Positions 20,875-32,800 of a stretch of DNA of 64,000 bases are shown piece by piece (the stretch's first letter is position 1; each line of letters begins with the position of its first letter). This DNA is from Metallyticus violacea (taxonomy: Eukaryota; Arthropoda; Insecta; Mantodea; Metallyticidae). The position numbers and the translations under genes are program-made. The stretch lies in the NCBI GenBank assembly GCA_030762175.1, contig CM060835.1, forward strand, positions 87,230,001-87,294,000. Reading direction: 5' to 3'. The notes below the pieces were generated by a model, which did not search any database, was not told the origin of the DNA, and saw nothing but the letters and a program-made list of their open reading frames with translations.

Positions 20875-23800
20875 CTAAAACAATGAAAGAAAATACTCTA
20901 AGCTTTCATACATGAACATAAAAAGGTTACACAACCACTTTGGATTTTGAATTTTCCAGAATGAAAAACCCATGAGCTTCCCTAACTCAAGATTGGTACA
21001 CAGCACTGAAATCCAAGGGCAATGAACTCTACTCATTCTTTGACATAATATTATTTATTTACAGTAAAATTTCTTTTATCCGACAAATATGGTACAATGC
21101 CATAACTGATTTTGCTGGATAGCTGGAAAATACTTTTACATGCTATGTAAAAAATTCAACACCAAATTTTTTTTTCATGCAGAAATTGGACACTTTTCAT
21201 ATTGATTTTTAAAAATTAAATTTTGAAATATAACATTTTTTTCAGTATTTAACTCGCAATTCATCTGTTAGTTTATAATAAAAACCATACTAAAAGTGCC
21301 GTAATGTACAAATGAGTCAGTATTAGGTGAGACTATTTGTATATTTAACAACTTCACTGTTCCTAACTTCTTTGAAGATTATAATAAAAGTGCTGTATTT
21401 GATGACAATGTTAATTGGTGGCCATATGGCATCGATATCAATGTAGCCATCATTACCAATAGCAATTATGAAGACAAAGGTGTAGCAAGTACTGATTGTT
21501 CCATTAAAAGTGTCCTTCCACTTAGGTAAGATCAATTCACTTGCACTTGCACTTTACAGAATCCATTGTGCAGTAGGAAATTAATTCACTTTAGCTACTA
21601 TCTACAGATGCAGCAGTGTTCAACATTATCACTTTTGCCACTGCAATATGCACAGTGAAGCATGAAGCCATGCCATGTTGACATTTCCACATTTGCTACT
21701 GAAGCCACACTGTCTATATGCTGCTCTATAACACTATTAGAAGACAAAATAAAATTGCATCAAATGACTGCATGTCTAAAACTGCAATCTTTTTTTTTTT
21801 CTTACTGAAAAGAGCCCTTATATTTGGGTGCCAGATACAAGGAATTTTACTGTACTTTGTCTTTTGCTTTTTCTTAAAACAGACATTGGATATCAAATAT
21901 GTTTCAACTTCTATACCCTTAACTACTTATCTTTCTTAATGAACCTAACATAGTATTATCTTGAAAAGTTTGTCTATGGAAGTATAGAAAAATGTGTATG
22001 TAAATTTATATTTCATATTTGATCTTAAAATATGCTTAACTTTAATGGTTTACAAAACCGTATGAACAAAGAGATTTCTAAGGTTTTTTTCAATTTGGAA
22101 GTTTTGGATCTTTGCACATCCTCATTACTGAATTCCCATTTTAAAATTTGACCAGCTCTGAAAATTCAAACAGAAAACTGAATGTTCATATTTCTGAAAT
22201 CTCCATAAAGTATTATTCAAGATGGAAAAAGTGAAGTATTGAAATATATATACAGCCTGACTGCTATAGGGTGTCACTTAAAAGTTCCATGTGAAGTTGA
22301 TCAAGCTGTTTCAATATTTACAGCTGTTTTTTCCTTGCTTTATTCACAGCTAATGAATAAGTATATTACAAACCATCATAATCTAATACTTGTGTCACAA
22401 ATAATAATATTCATATCTCTATCACTCGTTCTTCAGCCTGCACTACAGTTCTTACTGTTATGTATTTATTAGTATCTACTTGTGTACTTTACAGAGATAG
22501 TATGCAATGGCATACTATCTATACTATACTATCTATAGTATACAGAGATAGTATCTACCCAAAACCTCCCTTCCAAAATCTTTATATACATCAGTTAATC
22601 TTTTAAGACAACTTTCAACACAGATATTTGCTTCTCATACTGGCAATAAGGCCATTTATCCAACGCATTCTTTTCATTAAAAAGCATGTTCCAAGGTCAT
22701 GCTCAGCACAACTTATAAAAAATGCCTCATCTCAGTGGAAAAAACTGTGTACTATTTGCCAAACACAAACACTTTTGCATTCACAAAAATGGTCAGTCCT
22801 TCTCACAATCTCCATAACTCTACTATGTAACAAAACTCCTTTCTATAAAAGTTTGTCACTTTGCATTGATTTGTTTTTCTGCAACATTTTTGCTTCCTCA
22901 ATAACCTAACAAACGTTTCCAACTGGTCTCCTAAATGGAGCCATTTGTGGCAATGGAATACAATATCAGAATTTTGATGTTGTTTAATGGCAGCACAGGC
23001 AATATGACAGTAAACAAATGAAACCTAAAGCGAATGTATGACAATAATGCATCCCTTCCATTCTACTCCCTTACATCTGACCATAAAATGCTATTCTCAT
23101 TGGCTTAGAAGTAAACACATGAAATACTGATTTGTTAATAAACATAGTAATCAATAAATTAGAATTGTCAAGTGATTTATAGCAACCACAGCAGATGTTT
23201 TTCAAAGCAACAAATATAATGCACACACATTCTTTTCAAAAATCCAACATGTATTATTTTAAGTGAATAGATACTTGAATTCCAATTCAAGTACTATTGT
23301 ATTTTCTAAGATTATAAACTGGCTTCCAAAAAATTCTACATGCACTGTAAGTCACTAAAAAGTAAAATGCTATGTCATTTTCAAAAATGGCTTCCATTTT
23401 CAGACAGAGAGCATATTAGCACATAAAAGAGTAAAATTAAAATGTGCATTGCAACATAATAAAAAGTAAAAAATTCTAAACAGTAATGTTCCTGAAGCCA
23501 ATTGATTGCATGATGTTCATATTATTCCATTTTCTACATTACCTTAAAGATTTCCTCATGAGCTATCCCATGTGTCAGAAGCTCATAAATTTTCTCTCGT
23601 ACGTCAAAGAGCATTTTAGGAGATTGCTCTGCAACAATCATTTTTGCAGTTTCTCTTAAGAAGGTTTCCCAATCTATTTCTGGAACTTTTTGATCTGGAT
23701 TAAAAGGGTACCTGAAATAAAGTAATTAAATTTTAGTTTTTTTTTAATGTTTGGCTAGAAGTTTACAAGTTAACATTTAAACTCTTTCAATTATTTTAGA

Positions 23801-26800
23801 GAGAAAAATAATGATGAAAAAAGCAATACAAAAATACTAGGTGTGCTGATTTTAAAGAAACCTAAACATAAAGAGCTGATTGCAGAAATGATGACCTGTT
23901 TCAAGCTTTAGACTATCTAGCTAACCAATGTTCAATATACATATGAAGTTATGTTGCTTAAACAGTGTCTGTCAATGTTTGGCAAGACATCATTTAAGCC
24001 AGAACACTAGCTAATTATATTTCATAATCTTGTCCAGGATCTATGTATGGAAAACCATACTATTGGTTGCAATGCCAGCTTCGTGTTGACAGCAGTTGTA
24101 AAGGAACAAATTACTCTTGAGTAATACTTATCTTTATTTACTTCACAATTAATAGAATAAAATCCCTTCTTATTCATATAAACAGCAGTCTTCTGGTAAT
24201 TGGAACAATTTGTATTACTCCGAGGATATTATTTAGAAAAAATAATATAAGTGAATAAAGCAATGAAATGATGATTTGCAGCAAAACGAGCAATAATCTA
24301 TAATAATGAGATTAAACTCAACAGTTAACACTTAACTAAAAAGGATATGAAAAGCATGTTAAATGAAAGAAAGCTCCTGATTGCAGGGAAGTTTATTAGC
24401 TTTCTCCTCAAACTGTTGATTGCAGTCAGGATACAATCTAGTGTGCTGCACACAATCAGTGAGTTCAAATTCACAATTCTTATTCATATGCTGCTGTGTC
24501 ATTTAAAGCATAAAATGCACCATTTGCCAAGAACTGTAACATCAAAAGAAGTACTATGTGATTGGTAAATGACAATCTCTCATCTCATGCTTAAGTAAAT
24601 GTCTGATGTCACGTAACAATATCCTTCCAATTTCTTTTGGAAACAAAAGCTTCTTATAAAACTTGCTTCTCAATATGTGTCAAATGGACCACTGCAATCA
24701 AGCAAAATATGAGGAAGAGAAACTAGTAATAAATATCTGCAGAACTGTCTCCACATAAATACAGTGAATGTGCTCCATTAAACATACCCCACTCTTATAA
24801 CTGTAGTGTTAAGAAGGTTAAAGAGTGTTTATAACTGTTACACATCTGCTTTACATACTGTTTACTATTAAATGCCACATTTGCAATATAGCAGTCTTAT
24901 ATTAATATTGTTCAACATAAAACATTGTCTATAATGTTTCTGCAATTAACAAATTATTTTCTTTTGAAATGGCCAGACCTTGAATACTGAAAAGAGTGTG
25001 ATAGCAAAGCAATAAGGGACAAAAATATTTGCTTTGAAAGTTATCCATTGTTACACTACTAATGTTCTACTTTCATTAAACCTGCCAAGCTTATATTGGA
25101 AATATCACAAATAATCACCATAATTGCAGGGTTTATCTTTAATGGTTCATTCCAATACCATAAAATTATATAAATCTAGAATTATAAATATAGATTAGTA
25201 ATATTAAGGGGAGTTTAGAGAGAATTTTCTGACTCCCCCACTTCAGCCATAGACTTTTTGTGTCACTCCATACCTTTTATAGAAGTTCAGTATTCTTTAT
25301 AAGATCCAGAACCCTAATTCCTATTAGGGGATCATCCATATTTAGATATGGTTGTGACCCAAGAGTTGATATTTCCTACTCTCCCAAGCCTCACATTCTA
25401 GAGTATGAGCTTGGCTATTTCGTGTAATAGATTGCAAAGTCTACAGATGGGCTCTCCCTGAAAGAGTCCCATTTTCTGGGGGATGCTCCCTGAAATGGCA
25501 ATGTCCTGTAATCAATCCCACCACTCATCTTAACTTTTTCCTTCTTAACTTCAGGAGTGTTATAGTGAGTGTGGGATTAAATATAGGTTAATTTTTTTTT
25601 TTTGATTGATTTATTTAAGGACGCTCTTTAACAGCTCAGGTCATCAGCGTCCCATTCAACTCAGGGCGTGAAACGGCCGACAAATTTTGCTCAGAGGCCT
25701 CTCTTTCAGGCTTGAGGGTCTTTTTCGTGCCGCAAATGTACGACACAGGACCCACGGCTTTACTTCCCTTCCCAAGGAAGCCATACTTAGGATTTTTACG
25801 CCCGAAAAAATCCATCGGTCCTGGCCGGGTTCAAATATAGGTTAAATATAGCACATGAAAGAATACAGAAACCATATTATCCTTGATTCTCTGGTGAATC
25901 GATTAGCTTTTTTATATCTTATTTTTCTTAACTAGCACAGTGATACATTTCCTTGTGATCCAAGGTGCGTTTGTAGTTCCATTCAAAGGAACACAGGTTG
26001 CATAGTTGTCAAAAGAAAGAAAAGAAAAATAGGCAGGAAGACTAGAAAAGAGAGTGTGCCAAATTTACTCACAAACAGACTTTGCTTATTAGATCTTCGT
26101 ATGTTTTTGGTCATAAATTTGATTTATTGGTTGAATACTAAGAAAAATTACAACATGCTTTCCACTTGATTCTGACCTAGTCATTTTTCAGGTGACCCAT
26201 TACAGTTTCATTTACAAAAAATTCTAAAACCAAATTATATATATATAAATAATAATTATAACTAATAATCCTAATGAACCTTATGTCATCCCTTCTACTA
26301 TACTACACAAACTCAATTCTTGTCTATAGTTCATCAACAGTTTGCTAATGGAATAACCAGGAGACAAGGATTCAATTCCTCCTCCCCATTCCTAACATTT
26401 TGTCCCAAAGAACTAAGAAATTATAATATCAAATAGCTACTCCAACCTATCACAAATACTATATCTATTTCATTTTGGCTTTCCATAAAAACTTTCTTGT
26501 GCTCCTTGTTTTGTGCTTGTTCAAAACATTTTTTGAGTTCAGTTGCCTTATTTATTTTCCAACAAGTCATTTTTCCACTTATCTGTTCCTTTATTTTAAA
26601 GTACATTTATTTTACGATCATTGTATGATTGAGTTGAACTAACACTCTTTTGCTCCACTTACTCATTTAAATATATAGGACCGGTTTCACGAACCCTTCA
26701 CATTGTCAATTGTCAGCCCATTGTTGGTTGAAGGACAAACCATTATGGTGTGGGAATCTGTAATCTGCTCTGGTGGAGGTAGATGTGATGAACTTAAAGT

Positions 26801-29800
26801 TAATGTTCTCATCACCGAAAGTATCAAAGTTTATTAATCTTTGTATTTGTAAATGTAGATTTTCTCCCATTTGCTAATTCTGTAGGTCCTTGCACTAATT
26901 TTAATTATTTTGTTTTATTCATTATGTCATGGTTTTCTGTCCAGAAAGGAGATACCACTGCTGAATTCTCCAACCGCTTGTATGTCATGTTTCTGAAATG
27001 TTCTTTTAACCGCGTGCGTATTTTTTTCTTAGTTTCTCCAATGTAAATTTTTTCAGATTCTGCACAACTTATTTTATAAAAACCTGCTTTTTTCTCTTGT
27101 GGAATACTGTCATTAACATTATCGACGAGGAGATTTTAACATTTAAATGTGTTTACAGGTGTTAACCTGGTATTAAAATCTTTAAGAATATTCTGAAATT
27201 TTTTATAGGCACACGGTTGTCCTTTACAGTCTTTTTCTTCTTTTTTCCCCTCCTTCTTCTTTGTCCAAAATCTGAATAATATCTGGCAAGCACTTGTAGC
27301 CTGCACTGCGAATAGTTTCAAGTCAAGATCTTCATCATTAAGCATTTGTAGAGAATGCTTGCATTCAATATAGGGCACATATGAAAGCATTTGATCTTGT
27401 TCAAATTTTCAAGCAAGTAAACTGCACATCTTACTAAAGCACTTCATTTTGTTATAATGAACAATTGTAGTAGGTCAAGCCCAGTACAAAATATGATTGG
27501 AGGCCTTTACTAGCATCTTTTTCAGGCAGCAATGAAGTCATTTACCCTCAATATTCCTCCCTGATATGCTCACAAATCTGGCATAGCATTTGTGCTATGC
27601 ATGTAACATGATTGAGATTGACGTACATGATTTTCAGTTGTTGGAATGCTGAAAGCATGTAGCATGCTTGATTACTCATCACAAGCCTGACTTTTCCATG
27701 AAATTGAAATTTATTGATATGCTAAGAACAAATGCAAAAAATACAAATACAAACTACCAGGGGGCCTTACCTATCTGGCCCAAGCCATTTTAGGGTATGC
27801 CCCCTCACAATTGCAAAAAATATAAATACAATAATTAGTTTTACTCTATCTCCTTTATCCAAGTTATAACATAATTGAACAATACAATATTTCCGTCATG
27901 ATTACTTTGGTCTCCAGTCGCCGGTTCATCAGCAGCAGCCTACTGGAATTCCAGGGAACCAGGCTTCGACCAATCCAAGGTCCTAAATAAAATTTTCCAT
28001 TAGTCTACCAATACCATTATTTTGTTAGCTAGCTACAGCCTCTACAAACTAATAATGACTTTATTTCTCAAATGCATACTAAATGCTACATTTCAAATTT
28101 AATAACATTATAACCCATTCCCAACCATAATCACCTTTATCTGCATCCTAATATGATTAAACAAATGTAACCGACTTTTCCATATCGAATGTTCTCTGGG
28201 CGCAGCTTCATGCATGATTTGCTAAATAACTTACTGTGCAGGCATTTGTCTTCTCAAGTTCATACCATCTTAAAGAGCAAGAATTTGCACATTCACCAGA
28301 CAATTGAAACCCCAGCAAACTCAATACAGATTTTTGTAGCTAATTGGTAATTTCATCCAACATGAATCCCATTTCATATTTGCCAACTATCTTTTTTATT
28401 TTTTAAAAAATATTACCATAAATTGGCTCCATTTAATTTTTTCTCAGAATGCTCTCATCCAGTACTGATCTTTGGTACTTTTAAACAAAAGTTTTGAATA
28501 CAGGAAGGTTTATCTTGTAGATTGAAAATTTTGAATTACACCATGGTAAGAGCTGCACTGAAATCAGATGACTGCTGCTTTTAAGTTCATGAAACAGTAA
28601 TTTGCATTGGTTGTGACTTGTGAAGTTCAGTATTGTTCATATGCTTGCTGCATAGGGTAGGTTGGTTGATTGTCTCTTTGATGCTTCTCATCGCTTGCAA
28701 TATTTATCGCAAACCACATACTGAAGAATAAGATACTTTTTTATGACCTGATTCTTGAATTCTTGTTAAAGGACATATGCTTCGCCTTTTTAGCCTCTGG
28801 CATGTTTCTGTTGTGAGCAATGAGTTCCAATACAAAATTGTAAAAGAGTAACACAACCAATTAGAACAACCATAAACCATTCAGTCCAAGGTGAGAATGA
28901 AATTATTTCAATTAAAAGTGAATGTAGGAATCCACACAGTGAAACAGTGAAGAGCCTTGTTGTTTTCTAATTCCATAGTGAATTTAACAGTGCTGTCTTG
29001 TAGATTGAGGTTCTTCCCTTTTTAGATATAAAAATTATAAAAAATGACAATTTACTGGAATTTGGCATATACAGAAAAGATACCCACACAGATAATTATA
29101 TAAAAAAATAACAGCCACAATCCAAAACAACATAAACTAGCCATAATCAACAGCCTCACATTCAGATTAACAAACTTGCCAATAAGCAAGACAGAATACA
29201 AATTGGAGTACCAAAAAATCTTAGATATAGCAGAAAAAAATGGCTACACAATGAATCTTGTCAACAAGAAAATAGAGAAATTCAGAAAGAAAAAAACCAA
29301 ATAAAGGACATCACCACACTAAAAGGAGATCATATATATAACAAAATTCACATTCCACCCATGGGCACACCAAAAATTCCAGAAGATTTTTAGAGAGGCA
29401 AACATCATTTTGGCCCCAGTAAATAAATTCAGTTTAAAAAACCACTTAAACACCAGCACAAAAGACAAAATTCTGCCAGGTAAGCAATCAGGCATTTATG
29501 AAATCGGTTGCAAAAACTGTGACATGAAATACATAGGAAAAACCATACGTTTTAAGGAACACATGAGAAATGTTAAATACAAGCACACAGAAAAATAAGC
29601 AGTGGCAGATCATTTTTGGCAAAAAAATCATGAATTCCAAAAGGAACCAAAACTATTAAAAGCTCTTCAAAAACCCATAGAATTAACAGTATGGGAAAAT
29701 ATATTTATAAACAAAAACAAAGAATTTTTGGTTAACTTTGATCTCCCAAACAACAGTTACCTTATCAATAAGTTCGTTAGAGTCACAGAGCGACATCTTA

Positions 29801-32800
29801 ATACCACACTGGGAAGCGGCCAGTGGGACCAAGCTGAAGATGGAGGCAATCGCCTTTGAAACATGTCCAAGTAAGTGGAACAAAATTAGTGAAATTTGAG
29901 TGATTTTGTAACAATAATTTGTCATATTATAATATATTTCAGTGTGAAATCTTTACATTTCACATTAAACCTTTTAAAAGTTTTAAAAAAGTTATAATGT
30001 GAAACATCAAGAGAGTTTAATATATTGACATGATTTTAGAAGGTTTACTTTTAATTCAACAATGAAATTATTTTCTGCCCTATGAGCCTCCTTTACACAC
30101 TGTGTGTGGATCAAACATTGTGTTCTATCAAATAGAGCATTTAACAAAGTTTATGTTTTCTCTCACAAGGTTTTGCTCCATTATCTCGGGAACTAATGGG
30201 GCTACAATGATGCAAAATATACCATTTTACAGCTCCCATTTTTGTTCTACATATTTTTCATTAAACTCCTATTTTCAAAATAGCTACGTTATATTTTCAT
30301 TGTTCAAATTAGTGAAGTATGTGACTATGTAGTTATATTATAAAATGAAATAAACATAATCAGTATGTGAGAGAAGCATAATTGTGAAATTGCCCATCAT
30401 ATCCCTATCCCTATAAAATGTTTCATGATAAATATATTTATTAAACCTCCTCTGCATTCTGTGAGAAAATTGCTTTGAAAAAACAAATTTGTTTGCAAAT
30501 GAATACAGCACACTTTAAACAATAGAGGCACTTACTGTTTCACTTTACAAGCTTCACAAAGAAGAATCGCTCGCCTGAGATTTCTGTGAGACTGCGATGT
30601 TATTCTTTCAGCAAGTTCTGTTGGCAGAGTTAAACCTTCTTTTCTACACACATTCTGAGAATAAAAACAAACAATGGAATATAATACAATACTAAGTAGC
30701 CTGGAAAAATGTTGTTGACCGAAAAAACATCAAACATACAGTGTATTCAATGTTCATAATTAGCCCAAGGTCTATACTGTACTCAAAGGTTGAATGGTCA
30801 CACATTCTGGTAATACTATTTAGTATTTTGGTTATTTTTTATAATGACAATACAATACTACAATAAACATTTTATTCTATGAGAACTGATATAAACAGTT
30901 ATCACACTAAAATTGTTTTTACAAAGTCCACAAATGTTGAAATGAACTTGATAAGTGTTGATTAAGCTACATATAGTACTACGAAAGAGCTGCAACATAT
31001 TACTTATTATTATAAAATGCACTTATTATAAAATGTACTTATTATTATAAAATGCACTTATAAAATGTCTGATAAGTAGAGGGATTTAAAAAATGGTTTT
31101 ATTTTTTGAAAATTTGTTGAATTAAAATGCAAAATGTGTTTTGTTTTTTTGCTCAAACGCAACTATTGTACTTCTGCAATTGTCACTGTCAGTACCCTCC
31201 TATTATTGACTATATTTGCACCTTCTGAATTTGAACAAGAAAACCCAATTATGCATCTAATGACATATGCTACATACTCCTTGTGAGCTTCAGACAATTC
31301 AGTGTTCATACTATATTACTGCAATACAGTTTGTTAAGTTGATGCTTGACTTCACCCAGAAAATTTGTGTGACACTCTAGGAATTATACTGACTGTACCT
31401 TCTAAATAGAAGTGGTACATTCTTCTGTTTGGTAACAAACTCCATTGCAGAGTTGTTTTTGAAGTATTGCATAGATCAAACGGTACTCCTACAGATTCCA
31501 CAATGTTCTTTACTGGATCGGTATTTTAAATGTTTGTAGTCTCACAAAACTGATTGTAAAGCATGTATAAACTTTGTATTGATGATTGATTTTTTTTTAT
31601 TTGTTTATTTATGGATGCTCTTTAACATCTCAGGTCATCAGCGTCCCAGTATTGATGATGATGATGATGATGACTGAATTCCTCCACAATATAAAAATTG
31701 TGTTTTATAGGTTTTTTTAAACACATTTTTTAAACTTAAAATGTAAATTGGAACTTGCACAGTGAAGCTAATCATATTAATTGATATCATTGTATGATTC
31801 AGTTGAACTACACACTCTTAAAGCTTCATTTACTTTTCATAAATGTATGGAACCGGTTTCGATAACATTTAGTTCCCATCTTCAGCCAGGCTAAAGTTCA
31901 ACTGAGTTGAACTGTAGCCTGGCCACTTAAAAGCTTCATTTACTTTTCATAAATGTTCTCGAAACCAATTTCATACATTTATGAAAAGTAAATGAAGCTT
32001 TAAGAGTGTGTAGTTCAACTGAATCATACAATGATATCAATTAACATTTTTTAAAAATTTTGTGCTTGAAGCGCTTTTAAATGATTTTATTAAACAGGAT
32101 TGCATCTCTATGTGATACATAATTTGTTTTTTGTAGGTCTGTGATACTGTCAGTGAAATGCCCAGCTGATCTAATGTGATGCACATGATAATCTTCGTTA
32201 TTCCTAAAAAGCTGTTAATTATTATGCATAACAGCTAGTTTCTAATATATATATATATATATATATATTGGAAGATAATGATAGAATATTTAATTTCTTA
32301 AAAATTGGTTTACTGGGAGCATGAGATGGTAATTACTGCATTAATATTTTCTTTTGCCATTTAAAAACCATAAATGATGAACTTGTTGCTCCCCAGAAGG
32401 GTATACCATAAGCTAATATAGAACACGAACACAAAATATACTATTATCAATATATCATTAGTACAATTCCTAGTTAATATGCACATTGCATTAGATATTT
32501 CACTTAATTTATTACATAAAGTAAAAATGTGTTCATTCCAAGATAAGTCAAGTGAATTATCACACTTAAAATTTTTGCACTATAATATTTTAATAGGTGT
32601 GTTTTCAATTTCTATGCTATATGAATCATAAAAAAGAGTATGTTTATTAAAATTTATGTAGTTGGTCTTGTCGATATTTAATATTAACTTATTAGATGTT
32701 AACCAATTATTTAAATTTTGCAGAGCATGACTAACATAGATTGCAAAGTAACTTACTTGGGTTTCAAAATATAAAATTGGCATGATCAGAAAACAGAATC

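Noticed and set aside
26690..26740. Hammerhead ribozyme at the end of the 26.6 kb PLE
   Set aside because: GAAACCGGTC is present on the minus strand, but the CUGANGA part reads CTGACAA and stem II is not convincing, so it is not called as a feature.
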